A stretch of 64,000 nucleotides of DNA from CAYVTV01 sp964563105 (GTDB lineage Bacteria; Bacteroidota; Bacteroidia; Bacteroidales; GCA-2748055). The notes below the pieces were generated by a model. That model was not told the origin of the DNA, ran no database searches, and saw only the letters and a program-made list of their open reading frames with translations. Of this stretch, positions 1 through 9,025 are shown piece after piece. Position numbers and translations under genes: made by a program. The DNA lies in the NCBI GenBank assembly GCA_964563105.1, contig CAZLXM010000003.1, positions 1 through 64,000 of the forward strand. The letters run 5' to 3'. Position 1 is the stretch's first letter; every line of letters begins with the position of its first letter.

Positions 1-54
1 CCCCCGACCTGCTGATTACAAATCAGCTGCTCTGACCAACTGAGCTACATCGGC
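1..54 (-). tRNA. tRNA-Thr (TGT anticodon), 3' part cut off by the window edge
   Basis: Read on the minus strand, the gene begins at base 54 with GCCGATGT, followed by the D arm GCTCAGTTGGTCAGAGC and the anticodon arm with stem GCTGA/TCAGC around the loop TTTGTAA. The anticodon TGT lies at bases 18-20 and decodes ACA threonine codons. The variable region and the start of the T arm are present; the rest lies outside the window. It is downstream of rpsU-xerC-hpf on the same strand, an order common in Bacteroidota, where more tRNAs and tuf often follow. Confidence 0.93.
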
Positions 55-143
55 TTTATAAGACCGGAATTTTACCTCCAAAAAACGGTTTGCAAATTTA
101 TAAACTTTTATTCATAACGCAAAATAAATAACTAATTTTAAAA

Positions 144-443
144 TTAAAGTTTTATCTGTTTATTTTTATATTTAAGCACCTGTCTTCTAAGAGCTTCTAC
201 TGCATTATCCGTAGCTTCCTCAAAAGTGCGGCTCTGCTTCTTGGCGAAAATTTCTGTTCCCGGTATATCAAGTCTGATCTCAGCAATCTTATTTTCCATG
301 TCCTGCACATTTTCAAGCCTGAGAAAAACCTCAGCCATAATTATCCCATCATAAAAGAGTAAAAGTTTTTTTAACTTCTGATTAATGAAGTCCAATAACT
401 TCTTATCCGCATCAAAATGAATTGAATGGATTTTAATATTCAT
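144..443 (-). CDS. hpf: Ribosome hibernation promoting factor, short HPF/RaiA type
   Basis: A 99-residue protein of the HPF/YfiA (S30AE) family, which binds the 30S decoding region and inactivates or dimerises ribosomes in stationary phase or starvation. The sequence opens with MNIKIHSIHFDADKKLLDFI, the usual first beta strand and helix, and ends with a basic helix (VEALRRQVLKYKNKQIKL) that contacts rRNA. The length fits the short form, which has no C-terminal dimerisation domain. It starts 22 bp after xerC and ends about 90 bp before tRNA-Thr, so it is probably the last protein gene of the rpsU operon. Family assignment is firm; the choice between the names hpf and raiA is convention. Confidence 0.93.
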   Translation of the reverse strand: MNIKIHSIHFDADKKLLDFINQKLKKLLLFYDGIIMAEVFLRLENVQDMENKIAEIRLDIPGTEIFAKKQSRTFEEATDNAVEALRRQVLKYKNKQIKL

Positions 444-465
444 ATCTTGTCCTCCTTAATGTTTT

Positions 466-1350
466 TTAATTCGCTCTGGGATGAGCTTTATTATAAATTA
501 CTTTTAACTTCTCAAATGTATTATGTGTATATACTTGTGTAGCTGAAAGATTAGCATGTCCAAGTAATTCTTTTATAGCATTTAAATCTGCCCCTCTGTT
601 CAATAAATGAGTAGCAAACGAATGACGTAAAACATGAGGGCTTCTCTTATCAAGTGTTGTTGCCAGAATAAGAAAATTATTAACAACCCTGTAAATAAGT
701 TTTGGATATACCGGAGAACCTTTATGCGTAAGTAACAAAACAGTTTCTTCCGAGTCAATTATACATTCATTTCTCTTAACCATATACCGTTCTAATAACT
801 CAACTAATTGATCACCCACAGGGATCAAACGCTCTTTTCCCCTTTTTCCCTTAACTTTTATCTGCCGCTTAAGTTTATCAAATGAATTTATATGTAAAGA
901 AATTAATTCCGCCCGCCTTATCCCGGTTTGGTACAATATTTCAATAATCAATTTATTTCTTATGCCTTCAAAATCTTCACCAAACTGATAATTATCAAGC
1001 ATATTGTTTAAATTGTCTTCCGGAATAAAAACCGGATTGCGCTTGTTAATTTTAGGCTTTACAACTTTCTTTAAAGGATCGGCATATAAAACACCTTCTT
1101 TAATTAAAAAACGAATATAACTTTTTAGAGTGGAGATCTTACGGTTTACTGAACGGGTTGAATGTTTCGATTCCAGTAAATCAACAACCCATAAACGTAT
1201 ATTCCCGGATTCAGGAGGATCAGCTTCTAATTTATTGCCTGAACAAAAATCATAATATTGCTTAAGATCCTTTTTATAAGCATCTACAGTATGTTGGGAA
1301 TAACGTTTCTCAAAACGCAGATATGATAAATAACTTTCTTTATAATTCAT
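466..1350 (-). CDS. xerC: Tyrosine recombinase XerC/XerD family
   Basis: A 294-residue tyrosine recombinase of normal Xer length. It has an N-terminal SAM-like core-binding domain (about 1-90) and a C-terminal catalytic domain. The catalytic set is visible: R145 in TGIRRAEL, a lysine in the VKGKRGKERLIP hairpin, H239 and R242 in HVLRHSFATHLL, H265 in LGHANLS and the nucleophile Y274 in VYTH. Such enzymes resolve chromosome dimers at dif. Its place between rpsU and hpf is the conserved chromosomal position in Bacteroidota and argues for a housekeeping Xer enzyme rather than a mobile-element integrase. XerC versus XerD cannot be settled from the sequence alone. Confidence 0.9.
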   Translation of the reverse strand: MNYKESYLSYLRFEKRYSQHTVDAYKKDLKQYYDFCSGNKLEADPPESGNIRLWVVDLLESKHSTRSVNRKISTLKSYIRFLIKEGVLYADPLKKVVKPKINKRNPVFIPEDNLNNMLDNYQFGEDFEGIRNKLIIEILYQTGIRRAELISLHINSFDKLKRQIKVKGKRGKERLIPVGDQLVELLERYMVKRNECIIDSEETVLLLTHKGSPVYPKLIYRVVNNFLILATTLDKRSPHVLRHSFATHLLNRGADLNAIKELLGHANLSATQVYTHNTFEKLKVIYNKAHPRAN

Positions 1351-1405
1351 AGGCAGGAAAATTTATTAAGATCCTGCTATCCTTAAAGGCAACAGTATAA
1401 TGATT

Positions 1406-1597
1406 TTACTCTTCTTCCTGCTGCAATTGCTGAATATAAACAGCCCGCAGCTTCTCTTGCCTTTTTTGTATAGAAGGCTTGATAAACGCTTGTCTTCTTC
1501 TTAATTCCTTAACAACTCCCGTTTTTTCAAACTTTCTTTTAAACTTTTTAAGCGCTCTTTCAATATTTTCGCCTTCTTTAATAGGTATTACTATCAT
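1406..1597 (-). CDS. rpsU: 30S ribosomal protein S21
   Basis: A 63-residue, very basic protein starting MIVIPIKEGENIERALKKFK, with the RRRQAFIKPSIQKRQEK region typical of bS21. It sits on the 30S platform and affects initiation, in Bacteroidota together with the anti-Shine-Dalgarno end of 16S rRNA. It is the first gene of an operon with xerC (56 bp gap) and hpf, and it is preceded by a well-matched Bacteroidota promoter at 1620-1649. Length and sequence leave little doubt. Confidence 0.96.
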   Translation of the reverse strand: MIVIPIKEGENIERALKKFKRKFEKTGVVKELRRRQAFIKPSIQKRQEKLRAVYIQQLQQEEE

Positions 1598-1619
1598 ATC
1601 AAAATTTTTAAATGAGGCG

Positions 1620-1649
1620 CAAAGTTATAAATTCATTAACTTATTTCAA
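1620..1649 (-). promoter_or_regulatory. Promoter of the rpsU-xerC-hpf operon (Bacteroidota type)
   Basis: On the minus strand there is a TTG at 1649-1647, a 19-base spacer, and TAACTTTG at 1627-1620. This matches the Bacteroidota primary-sigma consensus TTG-N19/20-TAnnTTTG exactly. The inferred start site near 1613 leaves a leader of about 15 bases before the rpsU ATG at 1597. Confidence 0.72.
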
Positions 1650-1818
1650 AAAAAAAATAAATTATTTTCTTTTAGTCTTAAAACATAAAGGCGCTAATCT
1701 AACAGTTTCTTTATTTTAATAATAGTTTGCAAAAAACAATTACTTCTCAATAAAAGTAACAAAATTTAACAAAAATTCATAATAATCAATAATACTTTTT
1801 TTAAAAATTAACTAATCG

Positions 1819-1855
1819 ATTTTCACTTAACAGCTGTTCTGTTAAGAATGAAAAT
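1819..1855 (-). terminator. Hairpin downstream of the RidA-like gene, possible terminator
   Basis: ATTTTCACTTAACAG (1819-1833) pairs with CTGTTAAG plus TGAAAAT (1839-1855), separated by a five-base loop and one two-base bulge, giving about 15 pairs. On the minus strand it lies about 80 bases after the RidA-like stop codon and is followed after some 13 bases by a T-rich stretch. The distance to the T run is longer than in a classical intrinsic terminator, so the role is inferred. Confidence 0.45.
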
Positions 1856-1933
1856 TAGCTCATTCTGAGTATAAAATCAGTATATTTTAATATTTAAAAA
1901 TTGAAAGGAAAAATTGGAAAAAGTAAAATCATC

Positions 1934-3049
1934 CTAATCATACTTATTCCGTACGAGATCTACTTCTATTTCAAATAACAGATCAGGTCTGCATATATTG
2001 TTTTCTGAACAAATAATTGGTAAAGATATCTGACATTGTGAAGAAATGAATTCTGTAAAACTTTGATAATATTTTTTATCTTTACAGTATGCATATGCCC
2101 TTACAATATCTTCAGGTTTAAATTTTTTTGATTCAATTATTGCCATTAAAACTTTAAAACTTTGCTCAATCTGCTTTTTGATATCATTCTTATAAACAGT
2201 TTCACCCTTTTCATTAATACTTGCAGTCCCTGAAATAGTCATAAAAGAGTATTCATTATTATAAAACATTATAGCCCTGCTAAAGGAACTTCCATATTTT
2301 TCTGCTGAACACTGTAAAGGAGAGCTAATCCTTTCTATGGAAAAATGTGCATTCTTAGGCTTAACAGCATTTATTTCCAGGGCAATGGCAGAATACTTTT
2401 CATTTTTCCCGCTTATCCCGGTACTGGCAGGAACTAGTTTGTTAAAAATATCATATTGATTGAAAAATAATGTTCTTGCTTTATTAAAATCATTATACCA
2501 ATCCAGGATTTCATCAAGATAAAACCAGGTACGAACAGTGTTATCATATTTAAAATTAACCTGATTCAGTATTTTATCAGCAAGGCTTAAAATAGAAATA
2601 GTTTGTTCGTAACGAGTTAGTTTCCCATCGGAATATAGCCCCCCGAGATAACAATAATCTGCATCCCTGGTTTGAAAAAAGGTTCCAACAACCTGTTCCT
2701 TACTGTATAATGTTTTTAACTCTAATCCCGATATAGCATAAATATAAACACCATTAATGAATGAGCCGCCACAATTTCCACCCTCAATCCAGGTAAGCGG
2801 AAAGTTTATTTCTGACATTACTTTTTCAAGCTCAAATAAAACTTTCATCTTTTTATTTACAGGGCCAAAAAATGTTGCCCTGACAATGTTCGCATTATTC
2901 CCATCTACAAAATCAAAAATCTTTTTACAAAATGTTTCAATTGTTTCATTTGCTGTTGGCAATAATTGAAAATGGAATTCTTTAAAAGTTTCCCGGTTAA
3001 TTATTTTAAGCGAGCTGTCCTCCATACCTGTAACAATGAAATTAGTCAA
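1934..3049 (-). CDS. RidA/YjgF-fold protein of the chorismatase-like (FkbO/Hyg5-type) group
   Basis: A 371-residue protein. Family resemblance is judged by eye from the central block RTWFYLDEILDWYNDFNKAR followed by LFF, the 'R-W-Y...YN-FN-AR' signature of FkbO/XanB2-like chorismatase and related long RidA proteins, and from a C-terminal RidA-like half with SFSRAIMF and TISGTASINEKGETV. Chorismatases hydrolyse chorismate to (di)hydroxybenzoates or cyclohexadiene carboxylates; ordinary RidA proteins deaminate reactive enamines. No signal peptide is seen, so it should be cytoplasmic. It stands alone, with 236 bp upstream and a hairpin downstream, and has no clear metabolic partner nearby. The fold is fairly likely; the reaction cannot be assigned. 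Confidence 0.6.
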   Translation of the reverse strand: MTNFIVTGMEDSSLKIINRETFKEFHFQLLPTANETIETFCKKIFDFVDGNNANIVRATFFGPVNKKMKVLFELEKVMSEINFPLTWIEGGNCGGSFINGVYIYAISGLELKTLYSKEQVVGTFFQTRDADYCYLGGLYSDGKLTRYEQTISILSLADKILNQVNFKYDNTVRTWFYLDEILDWYNDFNKARTLFFNQYDIFNKLVPASTGISGKNEKYSAIALEINAVKPKNAHFSIERISSPLQCSAEKYGSSFSRAIMFYNNEYSFMTISGTASINEKGETVYKNDIKKQIEQSFKVLMAIIESKKFKPEDIVRAYAYCKDKKYYQSFTEFISSQCQISLPIICSENNICRPDLLFEIEVDLVRNKYD

Positions 3050-3285
3050 TTATTTGCTGAAATCAGGTAAATGAAAAGTAATTAAGTTATTTACCTAAAA
3101 AACGACGTAAAGATAAAATTTTAAATCAGGAGTCCATAATAAAAAGTGTGGTGCCCTAATTGTCCTTATTATCATTATTAAGCTGTAGAATGCTAAGCTT
3201 TTTATTTATATTAAAAAAGTTATCCATACATCCTCCTGATTTACAAATCTTAAAACTATGACAATTCCATTGATTGAAAGTTATT

Positions 3286-5112
3286 TTACTTAAAATCCAA
3301 ATAGAACCACAAAGTTTTGTTAAATGCCTTACTTATTTGATCTTTTCCTGCCTTTAAATTACCCTTGTACAATGAAACCGAAGATTCATAATGTGAAAAA
3401 CGATTTTTGGTTTCCCGGCTAACTTCAAAATCTTCATGATCTGTTAATCCCTGCCGGCTAACAAGATTGAAAATAAGCACAGCCTCTTCTATATGTTTAG
3501 GAAGTTTTGTATAGCCCGTCGACTTAAATATGGATATTTCCTTAACGACACTTCCAATGTTTTTTTCAAGAAGATACCAAGCCATCTTATATTCAAAGGC
3601 TTTTTTATTTTCCGGATTAGCCTGTAACATTAAAAGTACATTTGCTTGTGGATTTTTAATTTGTATTGAAAAATCCTGTTTCGGCTGAAGTTGAATTTTT
3701 TCAGCTAATTCCGGATCAGCTTTGACCTGTACGGGATTAAAAAGCATTCGCTCATACTTTTTTGCCAACTTACGATAATGAAATGTTTTCTTTAAAACAT
3801 CAATATATTTTTCAGCAATAAGATAATAACCATTTATTAAATTAGTTTTAATCAGCATTTTTATATTTTCCGGATGGTAGCCTTGTGAAACCATTGATTC
3901 AAATGCCCATCTGTGCGCTTCATTAATCAGGCCTATTGAATAGAAAAAATATACACCTCTGAAAATATTTCTTACCCCTGCCTGGGAGTCCCATGGAATA
4001 ACTATCGTTCCGGGCCCATAATCCTGTGGCCCATGAAATAGCTTTTCACACAATAATCCTTTTTCAGAAAGGGCGATATTATAATAATACTGTGAAATAA
4101 GATTTGTAGAAGGCTTTTTTTCCTGATTCTTTATTAAATTATCCCAATCCCGGGCAAATAAATATTTTTCAAGTTTCAACAAATTCGCAGCCTGTTCATT
4201 ATAATAAAACTTAAAAAGCACAAAGATCAAAACAACAAAATATAAAGAAACAGCTATCATAGATTGCGGCTTTTTTCTATCTCCATATGATTTTACAGAA
4301 TAAAAAAAGTATACAGGAAAAGGATAAAACACTACGATCAAAATAGCCAAATAAAAATTCAGTGGATGCCCGAAAAAACTTTTTAGAGGCAGACCATTAA
4401 ATAAAAGGACTTTATTAGGCTGGAGAAATACAAATTCTTTAAATAAAAAAAAGCTGATTAAAGCAACAAACAAAAGTTTTAAAGAATTGGCCCATTTTTT
4501 ATAATTAACTGCATATACAATATACATTACCAGAAAAATCAGGGTAAACCCTCCAAAAAGATAATAAAATAAAGGAAATGAGGATAATAATAAATAGTTA
4601 GCTATTGCAGATCTCTTTTCAACATTAATAAACATTAATAAATAAATAAGTGTACATGCAAGCCCCAAATTATATTGAATCATCCAGTCAGTATTAGTTT
4701 GCAGTAAAAGCAGTAACGATGGGGGAAGGATATTTGGAAATATTGAAGGCGAAGAAGACTTAAATAAGACTTTTGTCAATTTAGTATAGAGAAAGGCAAT
4801 TAACAAAAGCATCAAAGACACAATTATTGATCCATAAATAATGCTAAAATAGCCCTGAGTTAAAAAACACCCTGAATATTCGAGTAAACCTCCAGGTTTA
4901 TCAATAAATTTTTGAAGAAATTCTGAAGAATATATAAAGAGCAAAAAGTTTTCCTGGTAAAAAAATATATAATGTCCGAAAAAAAGGAAATAGAAAAATG
5001 AAAGGAAGAAGAAAACTGCAAATGGATAATACAAACTTTGCTTTATTTCAGATGCCTTGATATTAATTTCCCTTTTTTCAGAAATCTTTTTATTCTTATT
5101 TTTATCTTTCAT
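3286..5112 (-). CDS. Polytopic membrane protein, DUF6057-like (copy A)
   Basis: A 608-residue protein with a charged, lysine-rich N-terminus (about 1-25), then some ten hydrophobic segments between residues 30 and 310, and a soluble C-terminal half (about 320-608) rich in helices. I recognise it as the Bacteroidota DUF6057 type; no biochemical role is known to me. The landmark KPGGLLEYSG follows the first membrane segment, and the C-terminal part has blocks such as GVYFFYSIGLINEAHRWAFE. It starts 31 bp after the PD40/CxxCH gene at 5144 and is clearly co-transcribed with it. A paralogous pair in the same order and spacing occurs at 35228-38577, so the two proteins probably work as a unit. Confidence 0.72.
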   Translation of the reverse strand: MKDKNKNKKISEKREINIKASEIKQSLYYPFAVFFFLSFFYFLFFGHYIFFYQENFLLFIYSSEFLQKFIDKPGGLLEYSGCFLTQGYFSIIYGSIIVSLMLLLIAFLYTKLTKVLFKSSSPSIFPNILPPSLLLLLQTNTDWMIQYNLGLACTLIYLLMFINVEKRSAIANYLLLSSFPLFYYLFGGFTLIFLVMYIVYAVNYKKWANSLKLLFVALISFFLFKEFVFLQPNKVLLFNGLPLKSFFGHPLNFYLAILIVVFYPFPVYFFYSVKSYGDRKKPQSMIAVSLYFVVLIFVLFKFYYNEQAANLLKLEKYLFARDWDNLIKNQEKKPSTNLISQYYYNIALSEKGLLCEKLFHGPQDYGPGTIVIPWDSQAGVRNIFRGVYFFYSIGLINEAHRWAFESMVSQGYHPENIKMLIKTNLINGYYLIAEKYIDVLKKTFHYRKLAKKYERMLFNPVQVKADPELAEKIQLQPKQDFSIQIKNPQANVLLMLQANPENKKAFEYKMAWYLLEKNIGSVVKEISIFKSTGYTKLPKHIEEAVLIFNLVSRQGLTDHEDFEVSRETKNRFSHYESSVSLYKGNLKAGKDQISKAFNKTLWFYLDFK

Positions 5113-5143
5113 TTTTCGGAATACTAAATCTCTATAAGCTTGT

Positions 5144-6631
5144 TCATCTTTCTGTTAGAGATAACTGATCCTTTCTTTTCTTAGCTTTTAAAATACCTTG
5201 TTTAGAGGATTCTGCAAATTCACGTGAATTTATTTTTATTTTTCCCGTAATAAATTCAGGTCTGTTAAATGTAAGTACCATACGATTATACAAAGTGGGA
5301 TCTTTCTGGGGCAATACAAAAGGTTTTCCCCATTCACCATCCGCGCTAAAATAAGCAAAATAGGGCCGGGCTGTTAAACCATCTATTCTTTTACTGCTAA
5401 AAATGAGCCATCGGCCATTAGATGACCAGGAATGGTAACTTTCTATATTATCACTATTTATAAGAAGCTTTTCAACCTTTCCATTTAACAGGTTGATATG
5501 ATATAAATCCGCCTCCTTATGCCAGATAGAAAAAGTCCCATAATCATGCATTGTAAAAACAAGATGATTCCCGTCGGGTGATATCCTTGGGAAAGAAACA
5601 CTTTTATTAAGAGCCTGGGCATCAAAAATTAACTCTGCTTCACCAAAAACTCCGGTTAAAGGGTCAAAAGATCTTCGCATAAGATTGTATCTTGATTCTT
5701 TAAAATCAAAACCCTCATATACCTGATTAGTCCGGCAGAAATAAATAAAATTTCCATCCGGGGACCACTCCGGAAAAGTATCCATATACTTTACTGATTC
5801 GTCATCAATAACCTGTGTTATCTCATTCGTATCAACGTCATACAACACAAGTGAAGATGCGAGGTCACGGACTTCGATCCTTTTACCCTTGATTGCATGA
5901 AAAGACTGGATTATATTATTTGATGAAAACACTACAAATTTACCACCGGGATGCCATGCAGGATAGACTGCACCATACTTCATATTATCGGTTTTCAAAT
6001 CAGTTCTCGTAATCTTTTTCCCGTTAACTATATAAGCACCTCCTACAGAACCGCGAACCTGAATTAAAAACTTTTCAGGATCATTTAGCCTGAAAGAATG
6101 ACAGTTTACACAGTTCATATCAAGCATTTGATTCTCAACAACAGACGATTCCTTAAAATTTTCTATATTTCTTTGCATGATCTTCATCTCAACATATGTC
6201 TCATATCCAGGGTAAATTAAACGGTAACATATATAAGGATCAGACGGATCTGTAGCAATATAAAAGTGAAATGTTTTATACTTAAAATTTTCTCCGGACC
6301 TGTTAACAGATATCTCAATATCAATTTTTCCGCTTTCATTTCCTTTCAATAATCTGTTCCACTTCCCTTCCGGAATTTTGACAATACCTTTATTTGATCT
6401 TGTGGAAAAATGAGTGCCATTTGAAGAAATGAAAGTTATAATAAAAAACTCCCCTGATTCTTTGATCTGAAAATTAAGAGGAGCTATATTTACCGGAATC
6501 GTGACACCGGAATAATCAGGATTAATTAAAGGCTCTTTATCTATTTCTGAAATTTTATCATTATGCCTGATGCTGCAATTACTAATCAAGAATAAACCCA
6601 AAAATAAAATTATTTGATAAATTCCTCTCAT
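5144..6631 (-). CDS. TolB/PD40 beta-propeller lipoprotein with CxxCH haem-binding motif (copy A)
   Basis: A 495-residue exported protein; the N-terminal leader ends in LFLISNCS, a plausible lipobox, so it is probably a lipoprotein. Four PD40-type strands are visible (PAWHPGGKFVVF, PEWSPDGNFIYF, PRISPDGNHLVF and HSWSSNGRWLIF), pointing to a TolB-like propeller. Before the propeller is C174-V-N-C177-H178, a c-type haem attachment motif, in the sequence MNCVNCHSF. The start of the mature part (about 40-150) looks like an Ig-like beta domain. It is the first gene of a two-gene operon with the DUF6057-like protein. Haem attachment is inferred from the motif; the partner and substrate are unknown. 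Confidence 0.75.
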   Translation of the reverse strand: MRGIYQIILFLGLFLISNCSIRHNDKISEIDKEPLINPDYSGVTIPVNIAPLNFQIKESGEFFIITFISSNGTHFSTRSNKGIVKIPEGKWNRLLKGNESGKIDIEISVNRSGENFKYKTFHFYIATDPSDPYICYRLIYPGYETYVEMKIMQRNIENFKESSVVENQMLDMNCVNCHSFRLNDPEKFLIQVRGSVGGAYIVNGKKITRTDLKTDNMKYGAVYPAWHPGGKFVVFSSNNIIQSFHAIKGKRIEVRDLASSLVLYDVDTNEITQVIDDESVKYMDTFPEWSPDGNFIYFCRTNQVYEGFDFKESRYNLMRRSFDPLTGVFGEAELIFDAQALNKSVSFPRISPDGNHLVFTMHDYGTFSIWHKEADLYHINLLNGKVEKLLINSDNIESYHSWSSNGRWLIFSSKRIDGLTARPYFAYFSADGEWGKPFVLPQKDPTLYNRMVLTFNRPEFITGKIKINSREFAESSKQGILKAKKRKDQLSLTER

Positions 6632-6822
6632 AGTTAAACCTAATACAGATATTAAAATAATTTAAACCTTACGAATATATAAATAATATTTTTCATTTTT
6701 ATGAAAATTCAGGGCAATTGCCTTGTATGTTATACTTAAAATTTTATTACTTTCAAAGATTCATTGAGTATTATTGAACTCAGAGAAGTTAGAATTTCAA
6801 AGCAGGAATTAATTGAATCTTT

Positions 6823-8925
6823 ATGAACTATATAAAATTTATATTTCCTTTATTTTTTATTTATAATTTTACATTTACACAGCATTACCTTAGCCCTAAA
6901 GACCTTACCGTATTTAAGGAACCTGCGGCCACTATGATGCAGGATTATCTTACAAATATCGTTGAACGGCAATTTGCAAAGCGTGATTCTTTATTGTCAA
7001 CTCTCAGATCAGTGGAAGAATGGAACAAACGAATCCAGACTATCAGTGATTCCATAATAGACTGGACAGGCCCTTTTCCTGATCGTACTCCTTTGAAGCC
7101 CAGAATAACAGGCAGAATTGAACGGGAAGATTTTTTCGTTGAAAAAATATTGTTTGAGAGTCGTCCTGATTATCTGGTAAGTGCTAATTTATACCTGCCC
7201 AAAAATATCAAAACTCCCCTGCCCGCCCAACTTAATGTTATAGGTCATGCACAATTAGGAAAAGCTGATGAAAGATATCAAAGAATGAGTATAGCTCAGG
7301 TGAAAAATGGATTTGTTGTGTTAACAATAGATCAGATTGGGCAAGGTGAAAGAGGCTTGTTATCTTCTCACCAAAAAGTTGGCACACAAGCATTTATTGC
7401 CGGTACTCATATATTTAATTTTATGGTTTGGGATGCTATTCGTGCCATTGATTATTTAATAAGCCGCCCTGAAGTTGATCCGGAAAAAATCTGTATAACC
7501 GGTAGTTCAGGCGGAGGAATGATGTCAACTTATATTTTACCTTTTGAAAATCGAATTGCAGTTTCTGTCCCCACCTGTAATCCAAACACCTGGAATTATC
7601 GTGTTCAGAATAATCTTGCTACTGATCATGAGCAGGTTTTTTTCGGGGCTTTTCAAAGTTGCATAGACCCCCGGGGTGACCCTTTATTTGCACATGTTCC
7701 AAAACCTTTACTACTTAACACAACAACAGATGATAATTTGAACCCCCCACGTGGTGTCTGGGAGCTTTCCACCTGGCTTTATAAAGCCTACTCTGTGTAC
7801 GGAATGCCCGAAAAATTTAATACTACCATGGTTAAAGCGGGACATGCATATAACCAGGAACAGCGTGAAATAACTTATGCATGGATGCGGCGGTGGATGG
7901 ATGTGGATGTTCCAAATTTTTGGGAAGAAAATGCAATTATTGAAAATGAAGAGGATCTATGGGCAGCTAAAAATGGCAATGTATTTAATGAGCCAGGAAG
8001 CAGATATCATCAGGAGCTTGTTTTGGACTATTTAAAAGATAATAAAGCTAAATGGAAAGAAATTAAAACTGTATCTGCCCTAAAAAACCATAAAATCAAT
8101 ATGTATAATTTAATTGAAGAGGTATTACATACTGATTTAAACATAACAAAATTAAACTTTTCAATGCAAAAACCCGGACAGTCAGGAGAAATACTGCTTC
8201 AACCATTTATGCTCGAACCGGAAAATGGAATTACAATACCAGGGATTATTTTTAAACCTTCCAATATCGCACTAAACAATAATATAATCCTTTATCTTAA
8301 TGAAAATGGAAAAACCGAAATACTTGCAAACATAGATATTTTGAACGAACTGTTAAACAAGGGTTACCAGGTTTGTGTTGCAGATCTTCGCGGAATAGGC
8401 GAAAGCTCCCCTGATATGGCCGGAAAATTTTGGGATTTTCTTGCAGGAAAACCCATATTCGGACAAAGGGTTTTTGATATATTATCATTAATAAAATGGC
8501 TAAAGGAATCTGAAATTCAGGCTCAAAAAATAATACTATGGGGATCGGGAATGTGCTCTCTTTATGGTGCTTTTGCCGGAGTCATTTCTGAAGATATTTC
8601 CACATTTATACTGGAAGAGCCTCTAATTTCCTTTGAAAGTGTTGTTCAAACAAAAGATCCGGAATATAATCATGAAATTATACTTCCCGGAATTCTCGAA
8701 AAATTTGATATGTCTCAGGTTTATCAGGCTTTAAGCCCGAGGCCACTCAGTATTATCAATCCAAGATCCGGTAATAAGTCATTTGCGATACAAACTGAGA
8801 CAGAAATCTTATATAAATCTGTATTACCAGCCTACAAGATATTTAGAGAACAAAAAGTGTTGAATGTGCTGAAAACAACAACCTTTAATAAAAACCAAAT
8901 AATTTTTGATGCTTTAACTAAATAA
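6823..8925 (+). CDS. Exported alpha/beta-hydrolase, acetyl xylan esterase-like
   Basis: A 700-residue protein with an N-terminal signal peptide (about 1-19, FPLFFIYNFTFTQ). The first half is an alpha/beta-hydrolase of the acetyl xylan esterase/DLH-like kind: nucleophile S229 in TGSSGGGMM, a likely acid at D303/D304 in TTTDDNLNPP, and H341 in KAGHAYN. The second half (about 440-700) looks like a second hydrolase domain (VADLRGIGESSPD, then ILWGSGMCSLYG) but lacks a G-x-S-x-G nucleophile at the expected turn. The likely job is removing acyl or methyl esters from a polysaccharide. It opens a four-gene plus-strand run ending in the GH20-like enzyme. Substrate is not determined. Confidence 0.72.
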   Translation: MNYIKFIFPLFFIYNFTFTQHYLSPKDLTVFKEPAATMMQDYLTNIVERQFAKRDSLLSTLRSVEEWNKRIQTISDSIIDWTGPFPDRTPLKPRITGRIEREDFFVEKILFESRPDYLVSANLYLPKNIKTPLPAQLNVIGHAQLGKADERYQRMSIAQVKNGFVVLTIDQIGQGERGLLSSHQKVGTQAFIAGTHIFNFMVWDAIRAIDYLISRPEVDPEKICITGSSGGGMMSTYILPFENRIAVSVPTCNPNTWNYRVQNNLATDHEQVFFGAFQSCIDPRGDPLFAHVPKPLLLNTTTDDNLNPPRGVWELSTWLYKAYSVYGMPEKFNTTMVKAGHAYNQEQREITYAWMRRWMDVDVPNFWEENAIIENEEDLWAAKNGNVFNEPGSRYHQELVLDYLKDNKAKWKEIKTVSALKNHKINMYNLIEEVLHTDLNITKLNFSMQKPGQSGEILLQPFMLEPENGITIPGIIFKPSNIALNNNIILYLNENGKTEILANIDILNELLNKGYQVCVADLRGIGESSPDMAGKFWDFLAGKPIFGQRVFDILSLIKWLKESEIQAQKIILWGSGMCSLYGAFAGVISEDISTFILEEPLISFESVVQTKDPEYNHEIILPGILEKFDMSQVYQALSPRPLSIINPRSGNKSFAIQTETEILYKSVLPAYKIFREQKVLNVLKTTTFNKNQIIFDALTK

Positions 8926-9025
8926 AAAAAGTCTAAAATTGATTGTAATTTTTAAATAAACTTATTATTACATGCAATAATAAGAGAAAGGAACAATTTT
9001 AAAACAAAAATTAATTTTTAAAAAA

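Noticed and set aside
466..1350. Integrase of a mobile element
   Set aside because: Its place between rpsU and hpf is the conserved housekeeping position, and no attachment-site repeats or mobile genes are near the tRNA-Thr.
6632..6822. Promoters in the divergent region between PD40 copy A and the esterase
   Set aside because: Several TTG and TA-rich pieces exist, but none fits the TTG-N19/20-TAnnTTTG spacing on either strand.
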